From Bacteroidales bacterium (GTDB taxonomy: Bacteria; Bacteroidota; Bacteroidia; Bacteroidales; WCHB1-69), in the NCBI GenBank assembly GCA_028703095.1, contig JAQVNO010000007.1:1-36994 (forward strand): 36,994 bases of DNA, given 5' to 3'. The translations under genes and the position numbers were made by a program. Shown here one piece after another: positions 25,623-33,304 of the stretch. Within the stretch, counting starts at the first letter, position 1, and the number at the start of each line of letters is the position of its first letter. The notes under the pieces were generated by a model. That model did not search any database and was not told the DNA's origin. It saw only the letters and a program-made list of their open reading frames with translations.

Positions 25623-25636
25623 TAGTTAAAATAATA

Positions 25637-25822
25637 ATGAAAAAATTAAGAATTACACAAGTTAAAAGTCAAATAGATAGAGCTCAAGTGCAAAAAAGAA
25701 CCATTACTGCACTGGGTATCAAAAAACTTAATCGTCCTATCGAAGTAGAAGCAACACCTCAAATTTTAGGGATGATAGATAAAGTCAAACACTTGTTAAA
25801 AATTGAAGAAATAAAGAATTAA
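25637..25822 (+). CDS. rpmD: Large ribosomal subunit protein L30
   Basis: L30 is a small 50S surface protein absent from some bacteria. The 61-residue product has I-T-Q-V-K-S-Q-I-D-R, a G-I-K-K-L-N-R turn (L-G-L-x-x-x in homologues) and the end I-D-K-V-K-H-L-L-K-I-E-E. Position between rpsE and rplO agrees. Confidence 0.97.
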   Translation: MKKLRITQVKSQIDRAQVQKRTITALGIKKLNRPIEVEATPQILGMIDKVKHLLKIEEIKN

Positions 25823-25845
25823 TCTGAAATATACGATTTAAGAAT

Positions 25846-26292
25846 ATGAATTTACATAATTTAAAACCGGCAGAAGGTTCAACAAAAAGAACGAAACGTA
25901 TAGGTAGAGGAGAAGGATCGGGTAAAGGTGGAACGTCAACCAAAGGACATAAAGGAGCTCAATCCCGTTCAGGATATTCCAGAAAAGCAGGATTCGAAGG
26001 TGGACAAATGCCTTTATACAGACGTGTACCGAAATTTGGATTTAAGAATATTAACCGCGTAGAATATAATGCTATTAATATTTCAACGCTTCAATACCTG
26101 TATGAAAAAACCGGATTGACAACCATCGATATGGATGTAATGTATGCTAATGGTTTGAAATCGAAAAAAGATTTGGTAAAAATTTTAGCGAACGGTAACT
26201 TAACGGCAAAATTAGAAGTTAAAGCCCATGCTTTCTCTGAAAAAGCCATACAAGTAATAGAAGCATTAGGTGGAACCGCAATAAAATTATAA
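25846..26292 (+). CDS. rplO: Large ribosomal subunit protein L15
   Basis: L15 is a late-assembly 50S protein. The 148 residues show the glycine- and lysine-rich N-terminus ([20 protein letters not shown]) and the C-terminal [16 protein letters not shown] motif. secY starts 1 base after its stop. Confidence 0.99.
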   Translation: MNLHNLKPAEGSTKRTKRIGRGEGSGKGGTSTKGHKGAQSRSGYSRKAGFEGGQMPLYRRVPKFGFKNINRVEYNAINISTLQYLYEKTGLTTIDMDVMYANGLKSKKDLVKILANGNLTAKLEVKAHAFSEKAIQVIEALGGTAIKL

Positions 26293-26293
26293 G

Positions 26294-27679
26294 ATGAAAA
26301 AATTTATAGCCACAATTAAAAACATTTATCATATTGAAGAGTTAAGAAATAGAATTCTTTACACTTTAGGTATCATATTAATATATAGAGTTGGCTCTTA
26401 TATTGCATTGCCGGGTGTAGATGTTCAAGCACTTTCACAAACATCTTTTTCTTCTAGTTCAAGAGAAGGTTTGTTGGGATTGTTGGATATGTTTTCAGGA
26501 GGTGCTTTTTCCAATGCATCCATCTTTGCCTTGGGAATTATGCCTTATATTTCTGCTTCTATTGTGATTCAATTAATGACTTTAGTTGTGCCTTATTTCC
26601 AACGTCTGCAAAAAGAAGGTGAAAGTGGACGTAAGAAAATAACACAGTTAACAAGATTTCTAACCATTGCAGTTACTGCTTTACAAGCTCCGGCTTATCT
26701 ATCCAATTTAGTTTCACAAGTCGGGACAAGTACCGGTGTTTTTCATACGTTTACGGGAGACCCAATTTTAGCCGGAGCCGGCTTACCTTGGTCGTTTACA
26801 ATAGTCTCAATCATTGTATTGGTATCTAGTACATTGTTTATAATGTGGTTGGGAGAAAGAATCACCGATAAAGGAATTGGTAATGGCATTTCACTTTTAA
26901 TTATGATTGGTATTATAGCTCGTTTACCTTTTGCTTTATCCGCTGAATTTGTATCCAAAGTGGCTGAAACAGGTAATGGAGGATTGATAACCTTTTTAAT
27001 TGAAATTTTATTACTTGTGGCTGTTATACTTATTTCAGTATTATTAGTACAAGGTACACGTAAAGTACCGGTGCAATATGCTAAAAGAATAGTAGGAAAT
27101 AAACAATACGGAGGACAAAGACAATATCTACCTATTAAAGTGAATGCGGCAGGGGTAATGCCAATCATTTTCGCTCAAGCAATTATGTTTTTACCTTTAA
27201 CATTGGTAGGATTTGCTTCCAATAACGAAACCATGGGTGCATTAGCAGGTGCCCTTACAAATAATACGAGTTTTTGGTATAATTTTGTTTTTGCAGTATT
27301 AATTATATTGTTTACGTATTTTTATACTGCTATAACATTTAATCCAAATCAAATAGCTGATGATATGAAAAAGAACGGAGGCTTTATTCCCGGAATAAAG
27401 CCAGGGAAAAAAACTGTGGAATTTATTGATAATGTTATTTCCAGAGTTACTTTACCCGGCTCTATCTTCTTAGCTTTTATTGCAATTATGCCCTCATTTG
27501 CTAGCTTATTTGGTATTAATTCACAATTTGCACAGTTTTTTGGAGGTACATCATTGTTAATTATGGTAGGGGTCGTTTTAGATACGTTACAACAAATAGA
27601 AAGTCATTTGTTGATGAGACATTATGATGGATTAACAAAATCAGGACGAATAAAAGGACGTAGTACACTTCCTATTTAG
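26294..27679 (+). CDS. secY: Protein translocase channel subunit SecY
   Basis: SecY is the ten-span pore of the Sec translocon for export and membrane insertion. The 461-residue protein shows Y-R-V-G-S-Y-I-A-L-P-G-V-D in the first span, the plug region with G-L-L-G-L-L-D-M-F-S-G-G-A-F, T-D-K-G-I-G-N-G-I-S and the cytosolic V-P-V-Q-Y-A-K-R-I-V loop that contacts SecA and the ribosome. Placement in the spc operon after rplO is universal in bacteria. Confidence 0.99.
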   Translation: MKKFIATIKNIYHIEELRNRILYTLGIILIYRVGSYIALPGVDVQALSQTSFSSSSREGLLGLLDMFSGGAFSNASIFALGIMPYISASIVIQLMTLVVPYFQRLQKEGESGRKKITQLTRFLTIAVTALQAPAYLSNLVSQVGTSTGVFHTFTGDPILAGAGLPWSFTIVSIIVLVSSTLFIMWLGERITDKGIGNGISLLIMIGIIARLPFALSAEFVSKVAETGNGGLITFLIEILLLVAVILISVLLVQGTRKVPVQYAKRIVGNKQYGGQRQYLPIKVNAAGVMPIIFAQAIMFLPLTLVGFASNNETMGALAGALTNNTSFWYNFVFAVLIILFTYFYTAITFNPNQIADDMKKNGGFIPGIKPGKKTVEFIDNVISRVTLPGSIFLAFIAIMPSFASLFGINSQFAQFFGGTSLLIMVGVVLDTLQQIESHLLMRHYDGLTKSGRIKGRSTLPI

Positions 27680-27700
27680 CCCTATGAAGAAAGTCGAAAA

Positions 27701-28477
27701 ATGATACATTTTAAGACAGAAAAAGAAATAGAAATTATTAAACAAAGTTCTTTGATAGTTGGAAAAACCTTGGCTGAAGTAGCAAAGTTAATTCAACCCG
27801 GTGTTATGTGTAAAGCGTTGGACAGTGTTGCCGAAGAATTTATTCGCGATAACGATGCTATCCCTTCATTTAAAGGATATAATGGATTTCCTGCTACACT
27901 ATGTATTTCAGTAAATGATGTCATTGTACATGGAATACCCGGAAATTATGAATTACAAGAAGGAGATATAGTTGCCGTTGATTGCGGTGCAAAGAAAAAC
28001 GGATTTCATGCAGATTATGCCTACACCTTTGAAGTAGGTAAAGTATCAGAAGAAATTCAATACTTGGCTAAACGAACTAAACAAGCCTTATATGTAGGAA
28101 TAGAACAAGCCAAGGAAGGAAACAGAGTAGGTGATATTAGTTACGCTATTCAGTCATATGTGGAAGGATTTGGATATTCAGTTGTTAGAGAATTAATCGG
28201 TCATGGCATCGGTAAAAATCTTCATGAAAAACCGGATATCCCAAATTATGGGAATAAAGGGAATGGACATAAATTAAAAAAAGGAATGGTTTTTTGCATA
28301 GAACCTATGATTAATTTAGGAGTAAAACACATACGAATTGATAGAGACGGATGGACAACGCGAACAGCCGACGGGAAGCCTTCAGCACATTACGAACATA
28401 TGGTTGCTATCAGAGAAACAGGAACAGAAATATTATCAACGTACGAATATATAGAAGAAGTTATAAATAAAAAATAA
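27701..28477 (+). CDS. map: Methionine aminopeptidase, type I
   Basis: Map removes the initiator methionine from new proteins after deformylation. The 258-residue enzyme keeps all five metal ligands, D94, D105, H168, E201 and E232, in V-D-C-G-A, F-H-A-D-Y-A-Y-T-F, G-H-G-I-G, C-I-E-P-M and Y-E-H-M-V, along with H78. No N-terminal zinc-finger extension is present. infA begins at the base after its stop. Confidence 0.98.
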   Translation: MIHFKTEKEIEIIKQSSLIVGKTLAEVAKLIQPGVMCKALDSVAEEFIRDNDAIPSFKGYNGFPATLCISVNDVIVHGIPGNYELQEGDIVAVDCGAKKNGFHADYAYTFEVGKVSEEIQYLAKRTKQALYVGIEQAKEGNRVGDISYAIQSYVEGFGYSVVRELIGHGIGKNLHEKPDIPNYGNKGNGHKLKKGMVFCIEPMINLGVKHIRIDRDGWTTRTADGKPSAHYEHMVAIRETGTEILSTYEYIEEVINKK

Positions 28478-28699
28478 ATGGCAAAACAGTCATCAATAGA
28501 ACAAGATGGAATAGTGATAGAATCATTAGGAAATGCAATGTTCCGAGTCGAATTAGAAAACGGGCATCGGGTAATAGCACATATTTCCGGAAAAATGAGA
28601 ATGCACTATATTAAAATTTTACCGGGAGATAAGGTGAAAATGGAGATGTCTATCTATGACTTATCAAAAGCTAGAATCATATTTAGGTATAAAAATTAA
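28478..28699 (+). CDS. infA: Translation initiation factor IF-1
   Basis: IF-1 occupies the A-site of the 30S subunit during initiation. This 73-residue OB-fold protein has [28 protein letters not shown] and the L-S-K-A-R-I end. Its ATG directly abuts the map stop, so the two are probably coupled. Confidence 0.98.
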   Translation: MAKQSSIEQDGIVIESLGNAMFRVELENGHRVIAHISGKMRMHYIKILPGDKVKMEMSIYDLSKARIIFRYKN

Positions 28700-28715
28700 T
28701 TAATATAAAATAAAC

Positions 28716-28832
28716 ATGAAAGTAAGGACATCAGTAAAGAAAAGATCAGACGATTGTAAAATTGTTCGACGTAAGGGGGTTGTTTATGTGATTAACAAAA
28801 AAAATCCTAAATTCAAACAAAGACAAGGATAA
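28716..28832 (+). CDS. rpmJ: Large ribosomal subunit protein L36, zinc-free form
   Basis: A 38-codon gene in the 165-base gap between infA and rpsM. The product starts [10 protein letters not shown] and ends N-P-K-F-K-Q-R-Q-G, matching L36 over its full length. Of the four zinc ligands in E. coli L36 (C11, C14, C27, H33) only C14 is kept; the others are S11, N27 and F33. This is the zinc-independent variant, usual for Bacteroidetes. Confidence 0.97.
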   Translation: MKVRTSVKKRSDDCKIVRRKGVVYVINKKNPKFKQRQG

Positions 28833-28864
28833 AATATATAAAAAGATTGATAAAATAGAAGTAT

Positions 28865-29239
28865 ATGGCAAGAATTGCTGGTATTGATTTACCAAAAAAT
28901 AAAAGAGGAGAAATCGGTTTAACGTACATCTACGGCATCGGTAGAACAACTGCACAACAAATATTGACGAAAGCTAATATTTCATTGGATAAAAAAGTTC
29001 AAGATTGGGACGATGATGATTTAAATGCTATTCGAAGTCTCGTCGGTGAGATGAAAATCGAAGGAGCGTTGCGTTCTGAAGTACAAATGAACATTAAACG
29101 ATTAATGGACATTGGCTGTTATCGTGGTATACGTCACCGTATCGGATTACCTGTTAGAGGACAATCAACAAAGAACAATGCACGTACCCGTAAAGGAAGA
29201 AAAAAAGTTGTTGCCAATAAGAAAAAAGCAACGAAATAG
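28865..29239 (+). CDS. rpsM: Small ribosomal subunit protein S13
   Basis: S13 contacts P-site tRNA and forms head-50S bridges. The 124-residue protein begins [10 protein letters not shown] and has the helix-two-turn-helix [10 protein letters not shown] and the basic C-terminal end with [14 protein letters not shown]. Standard alpha-operon start. Confidence 0.99.
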   Translation: MARIAGIDLPKNKRGEIGLTYIYGIGRTTAQQILTKANISLDKKVQDWDDDDLNAIRSLVGEMKIEGALRSEVQMNIKRLMDIGCYRGIRHRIGLPVRGQSTKNNARTRKGRKKVVANKKKATK

Positions 29240-29277
29240 AAATTAGTTAATAAACTTTAAGAAAATAATAATCGTTT

Positions 29278-29667
29278 ATGGCAAAATCAACGAAAGTTAC
29301 GAGAAAAAGAGTCGTAAAAGTGGATGCGATAGGGAAAGCATTTATTCAAGCATCGTTTAATAATATTATTGTTACTTTAACAAATAATTTTGGACAGACT
29401 ATCTGTTGGTCATCAGCTGGAAAGATGGGTTTTAGAGGTTCAAAGAAAAATACACCTTATGCAGCCCAAATGGCAGCTCAAGATGCTTCAAAAGTAGCTT
29501 ATGACTTAGGCTTACGCAAAGTAAAAGTATATGTTAACGGTCCCGGAGGCGGGAGAGAATCCGCTGTAAGAACCATCAATGCTGCAGGTATTGAAGTTTC
29601 AGAAATTGTCGATGTAACACCTCTACCTCATAACGGATGCAGACCTCCGAAAAGAAGAAGAGTTTAA
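29278..29667 (+). CDS. rpsK: Small ribosomal subunit protein S11
   Basis: S11 lies on the 30S platform close to the Shine-Dalgarno helix. The 129 residues include [12 protein letters not shown], the [11 protein letters not shown] loop and the end [18 protein letters not shown], all invariant features. Confidence 0.99.
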   Translation: MAKSTKVTRKRVVKVDAIGKAFIQASFNNIIVTLTNNFGQTICWSSAGKMGFRGSKKNTPYAAQMAAQDASKVAYDLGLRKVKVYVNGPGGGRESAVRTINAAGIEVSEIVDVTPLPHNGCRPPKRRRV

Positions 29668-29699
29668 TAATTAAAAATCATTAAAAAAGATATAAATTT

Positions 29700-30314
29700 A
29701 TGGCAAGATATATTGGTCCAAAGTCTAAAATAGCAAGAAAATTTAAAGATCCTATATATGGACCTGATAAGTATGTAGAAAAGAAAAATTATCCTCCCGG
29801 TCAACATGGGGTTACTAAGAAAAGAGGTACAGGTAAAATTTCAGAATACGGAATTCAATTACAAGAAAAACAAAAAGCTAAATATACCTATGGCGTATTG
29901 GAAAAACAATTTAAAAATATTTTCCTAAAGGCTGCTTCTAAAAAAGGTATTACCGGTGAAGAACTGTTACAATTGTTGGAATCTCGTTTAGATAATGTTG
30001 TTTATCGTCTTGGAATAGCTCCTACAAGAGCAGGAGCACGTCAATTAGTTTCACATAAACATATAGTTGTTAATGGCGAAGTAGTAAGTATCCCCTCTTT
30101 TACGTTAAGAGCGGGTGATATTGTAGGTGTTAGAGAAAAATCAAAAGCAAGTGAATCAATATTAGATTCCTTAAGTAGTCATAGCGCAAGTCGTTATCCA
30201 TGGTTAGAATGGGATGGCAATTCTATGTCCGGCAAATATATGATGATACCTTCAAGAGATTTGATTCCTGAAAATATTCAAGAACAATTAATCATTGAGT
30301 TGTATTCTAAATAA
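29700..30314 (+). CDS. rpsD: Small ribosomal subunit protein S4
   Basis: S4 starts 5'-domain assembly of 16S rRNA, affects accuracy and in E. coli represses the alpha operon. The 204-residue protein begins M-A-R-Y-I-G-P-K and contains the S4 RNA-binding domain with [10 protein letters not shown] and [14 protein letters not shown]. The N-terminal zinc cysteines of some S4 proteins are absent. Confidence 0.99.
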   Translation: MARYIGPKSKIARKFKDPIYGPDKYVEKKNYPPGQHGVTKKRGTGKISEYGIQLQEKQKAKYTYGVLEKQFKNIFLKAASKKGITGEELLQLLESRLDNVVYRLGIAPTRAGARQLVSHKHIVVNGEVVSIPSFTLRAGDIVGVREKSKASESILDSLSSHSASRYPWLEWDGNSMSGKYMMIPSRDLIPENIQEQLIIELYSK

Positions 30315-30353
30315 TAGTTAAGATAATTATAAATAAAATAAAAAATATAAAAA

Positions 30354-31352
30354 ATGGTTACAATACCTTTTCAAAAACCGGATAAAGTCATAATGTTGGA
30401 AGCTAATGATTCCTTTGGAGTCTTTGAATTTCGCCCATTAGAACCTGGTTACGGAGTTACAATCGGAAATGCTCTTCGTAGAGTGTTGTTGTCTTCATTA
30501 GAAGGATTTGCAATTACTTCCATGAGAATAGAAGGTGTCTTGCATGAGTTTGCAACAATTCCCGGCGTCTTGGAAGATGTAACGGATATTGTTTTAAACA
30601 TGAAACAAATTCGTTTAAAAAGCAAAATTGAAGATCAAACGAATGAAAAAGTCCGCTTTACAATTATGGGACAAAACGAATTTAAAGCAGGAGATATCAA
30701 TAAATATTTAAGTAGCTTCCAAGTGTTAAACGAAGATCTTCATATTTGTTCCATGGAACCTAATGTGAAGTTGGAAATGGAATTAACAATTGATAAAGGT
30801 CGTGGCTATGTTACTGTTGAAGAAAACAGACAACTGCATAATGAAATTGGTGTTATCGCCATAGATTCTATACACACTCCCTTGAAGAATGTTATGTACA
30901 GAGTTGAAAATTATCGCGTTGAACAAAAAACCGACTTCGAAAAATTAATTTTCGAAATAACAACCGATGGTTCTGTTCATCCGAAAGAAGCACTCAAAAA
31001 AGCAGCAAAAGTATTAATTCATCATTTCATCCTATTCTCCGAAGATAGAATAACCATGAATGTAGATGAAATTTCATTAAGCGAAGAATTTGATGAATCA
31101 TCCTTACATACTCGTCAGCTTTTAAAACAAAAGCTTATCGATATGGATCTTTCTGTTAGAGCTTTGAATTGTTTGAAATCGGCCGATATAGAAACTATGG
31201 GCGATTTAGTGGCTATTCATAAATCCGATTTATTAAAATTAAGAAATTTTGGTAGAAAATCTTTAACGGAATTAGAAGAACTTGTAAAATCAAGAGGATT
31301 GGAATTCGGAATGAATGTCGCGAAGTATAAATTAGATTTAGAAAAAGATTAA
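30354..31352 (+). CDS. rpoA: RNA polymerase alpha subunit
   Basis: Alpha dimerises to start RNA polymerase assembly and its C-terminal domain touches activators and UP elements. The 332-residue protein has the N-terminal assembly domain with [20 protein letters not shown], a linker around 235-255, and the C-terminal domain with [10 protein letters not shown] and [12 protein letters not shown]. Length is normal and no degeneration is seen. Confidence 0.99.
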   Translation: MVTIPFQKPDKVIMLEANDSFGVFEFRPLEPGYGVTIGNALRRVLLSSLEGFAITSMRIEGVLHEFATIPGVLEDVTDIVLNMKQIRLKSKIEDQTNEKVRFTIMGQNEFKAGDINKYLSSFQVLNEDLHICSMEPNVKLEMELTIDKGRGYVTVEENRQLHNEIGVIAIDSIHTPLKNVMYRVENYRVEQKTDFEKLIFEITTDGSVHPKEALKKAAKVLIHHFILFSEDRITMNVDEISLSEEFDESSLHTRQLLKQKLIDMDLSVRALNCLKSADIETMGDLVAIHKSDLLKLRNFGRKSLTELEELVKSRGLEFGMNVAKYKLDLEKD

Positions 31353-31364
31353 TAGAAAAGAGAT

Positions 31365-31928
31365 ATGAGACACGGGAAAAAAGTAAATCATTTAAGTAGA
31401 ACAAGCGTACATCGACAGGCTATGTTGTCTAATATGGCAACGTCCTTGATTTCTCATAAAAGAATTACGACAACAGTAGCTAAAGCGAAAGCATTAAAAA
31501 AATATATAGAACCTCTGCTTACCAAAGCCAAGAATGACACAACACATTCACGCAGAGTAGTATTTAGTTATTTAAGAGATAAAAATTCAGTTACTGAATT
31601 ATTCAGAGAAATATCACAAAAAATTGCAGACAGACCGGGAGGGTATACTCGTATTTTACGTACAGGTTTCCGTAGTGGTGATGGTGCAGAAATGTGCATC
31701 ATTGAGCTGGTAGATTATAATGAAAATTACACTCAAAGTAAAGGAGCCAAGAAGTCTAAAGCAAAAACAACACGTAGAAGCAGAAGTAAAAAAGTAGAAA
31801 AAGAAGTTGTTGAAACTCCGGTAGCCGAAGTTGATGAAAAAGTAACAGAAAAACAAAATACTCCGGTTAAAGAAGAGATAGAAAAAGTAGAAGAACCGCA
31901 AACAACCGCTAAAACACCGGAAGAGTAA
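31365..31928 (+). CDS. rplQ: Large ribosomal subunit protein L17 with long charged tail
   Basis: L17 lies at the tunnel exit. The core of about 125 residues is standard ([29 protein letters not shown]). A further 60 or so residues form a low-complexity tail: first basic ([14 protein letters not shown]), then acidic with repeated V-E-E/V-x-E-K-x-x. The total of 187 compares with about 116-130 in many bacteria; tails of this sort are common in Bacteroidetes. Last gene of the superoperon, followed by a terminator. Confidence 0.98.
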   Translation: MRHGKKVNHLSRTSVHRQAMLSNMATSLISHKRITTTVAKAKALKKYIEPLLTKAKNDTTHSRRVVFSYLRDKNSVTELFREISQKIADRPGGYTRILRTGFRSGDGAEMCIIELVDYNENYTQSKGAKKSKAKTTRRSRSKKVEKEVVETPVAEVDEKVTEKQNTPVKEEIEKVEEPQTTAKTPEE

Positions 31929-31963
31929 TAATCAGAAATAAAATGATTGTATCTACATCATAC

Positions 31964-31998
31964 AAAAACGTTACAATGGAGTTGTAACGTTTTTTTTA
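31964..31998 (+). terminator. Intrinsic terminator of the ribosomal superoperon
   Basis: A 13-bp perfect stem, AAAAACGTTACAA (31964-31976) with TTGTAACGTTTTT (31982-31994), encloses the 5-nt loop TGGAG and runs into eight Ts. It lies 35 bases after the rplQ stop. Confidence 0.92.
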
Positions 31999-32073
31999 TT
32001 CACTACCATGAACAAAAAACTATTTTATTGACATCCATTTTATACTTTTTTTGGAGATGCTTAAATAACAACA

Positions 32074-32085
32074 GTATACGTATAC
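32074..32085. promoter_or_regulatory. 12-bp perfect palindrome upstream of prs
   Basis: GTATACGTATAC is its own reverse complement and consists of two GTATAC hexamers. It lies about 70 bases upstream of the prs -7 box. It might be an operator; AT-rich chance is possible. Confidence 0.3.
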
Positions 32086-32101
32086 ATTGATTTGATCGAA
32101 A

Positions 32102-32120
32102 ATTGTTAAAAAAAAACAAT
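32102..32120. promoter_or_regulatory. Inverted repeat upstream of prs (ATTGTT / AACAAT)
   Basis: Six-base arms at 32102-32107 and 32115-32120 with a 7-nt A-run centre. This spacing is equal to that of the next dyad (7 nt). Weak alone; noted because three dyads lie within 75 bases. Confidence 0.25.
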
Positions 32121-32123
32121 AAA

Positions 32124-32148
32124 AAAACTTTATAAATAGTAAAGTTTT
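32124..32148. promoter_or_regulatory. 9-bp-arm inverted repeat at the prs promoter
   Basis: Perfect arms AAAACTTTA (32124-32132) and TAAAGTTTT (32140-32148) with centre TAAATAG. It ends 3 bases before the -7 box, so it covers the -33 to -15 zone, a natural place for a repressor. As RNA it could also be a weak terminator, but it lies upstream of the expected start. Confidence 0.45.
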
Positions 32149-32151
32149 AGT

Positions 32152-32159
32152 TAATTTTG
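32152..32159 (+). promoter_or_regulatory. -7 promoter box for prs (TAATTTTG)
   Basis: Full TAnnTTTG match. Expected start near 32163 with a leader of about 22 nt to the ATG at 32185. No clear TTTG -33 element; the region where it would lie is occupied by the inverted repeat. Confidence 0.55.
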
Positions 32160-32184
32160 AAAAATAAAATATAACACAAAAAAA

Positions 32185-33150
32185 ATGTCCTTAAAAGTTA
32201 AAATAGCCTCAGGTAGAGCGAGTATAGCCCTTGCAGAAAGAATAGCTAAAGCATATAATCAGGAGTTGGTAAATGTAGAAGTATGCGTTTTTAGTGATGG
32301 AGAATTTCAACCTGCATTTTGTGATAATTTACGAGGGAGTGATGTTTTTATTATACAGTCTACGTTTCCACCTGCAGAAAACTTGTTAGAGTTATTGTAT
32401 TTAATTGATGCTGCTCGTAGAGCTTCAGCACATAAAATTATCGCTGTAATTCCTTATTTTGGGGTAGCGAGACAAGACCGAAAGGATAAACCCCGTGTAT
32501 CCATAGGAGCTAAATTAGTAGCAAATTTATTAACGGTCGCAGGCGCTGATCGTATTATTACGATGGATTTACATGCCGACCAAATTCAAGGTTTCTTTGA
32601 TGTTCCTGTTGATAATATTTATGCATCCAGATTGTTTTTACCCTATCTGAAGAACCGCGCATTGGATAATCTCTGTTTGGCTTCTCCCGACACAGGAGGA
32701 ACGCGAAGAGCAGCAACCTATGCGAAATATTTAGGTGCTGATTTGGCAATTGGTTTTAAACAACGTCCTCGCCCCAATGAGGTGGGAACGCTGCAAATAA
32801 TCGGCGATGTGAAAGATAAAAATGTTTTTATTGTCGATGATATTATTGATACGGCAGGAACCATTTGTAAGGCAAGTAATGCCATTAAATCATTAGGCGC
32901 TAAAAGTGTAAGAGCAATGTGTGTGCATCCTGTTTTGTCTGGAAATGCTTACGAAAATATTGAAGCCTCGGCTTTAGAAGAATTAATTACAACAGATACC
33001 ATTCCATTGAAACGAACATCAAGTAAAATAACTGTTTTATCAACCGATAGATTGTTCGCTAAAGTAATCAATGGTGTTGTCTCGAGTAGTTCAATAAGCT
33101 CTTTGTTCGATTACGATCATTTTATGGAACTTGATGATATTACTTTTTAA
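32185..33150 (+). CDS. prs: Ribose-phosphate pyrophosphokinase (PRPP synthetase)
   Basis: Prs makes PRPP from ribose 5-phosphate and ATP for purine, pyrimidine, histidine, tryptophan and NAD synthesis. The 321-residue class I enzyme has the R-Q-D-R-K flexible-loop motif (96-100), M-D-L-H-A-D-Q-I-Q-G-F-F (127-138) and the PRPP loop V-D-D-I-I-D-T-A-G-T (217-226). It has its own promoter behind the superoperon terminator and a run of inverted repeats. purL follows on the same strand with its own promoter. Confidence 0.97.
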   Translation: MSLKVKIASGRASIALAERIAKAYNQELVNVEVCVFSDGEFQPAFCDNLRGSDVFIIQSTFPPAENLLELLYLIDAARRASAHKIIAVIPYFGVARQDRKDKPRVSIGAKLVANLLTVAGADRIITMDLHADQIQGFFDVPVDNIYASRLFLPYLKNRALDNLCLASPDTGGTRRAATYAKYLGADLAIGFKQRPRPNEVGTLQIIGDVKDKNVFIVDDIIDTAGTICKASNAIKSLGAKSVRAMCVHPVLSGNAYENIEASALEELITTDTIPLKRTSSKITVLSTDRLFAKVINGVVSSSSISSLFDYDHFMELDDITF

Positions 33151-33258
33151 TACTTACTAATTCAAAGCCTTTTACTATATTGTCTGTCTCCCTATGATAA
33201 TTGCTTCTTTTTCTCTATTAATGTGGTGTAATTAACGCTTTCTATTTTTTATTTTTAC

Positions 33259-33267
33259 TATTTTTGC
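33259..33267 (+). promoter_or_regulatory. -7 promoter box for purL (TATTTTTGC)
   Basis: Full TAnnTTTG match plus C in the 154-base gap after prs. Expected start near 33270 with a leader of about 35 nt. No terminator hairpin is seen after prs, so read-through from prs is also possible. Confidence 0.55.
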
Positions 33268-33304
33268 ATATATCAAATCTTTTATCCATAAAGAATAAAA
33301 TCAA

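Noticed and set aside
32027-32046. TTGACA and TATACT resembling a sigma-70 promoter before prs
   Set aside because: The two hexamers are separated by less than 10 bases, far short of the 17 needed, and the phylum uses other promoter elements.
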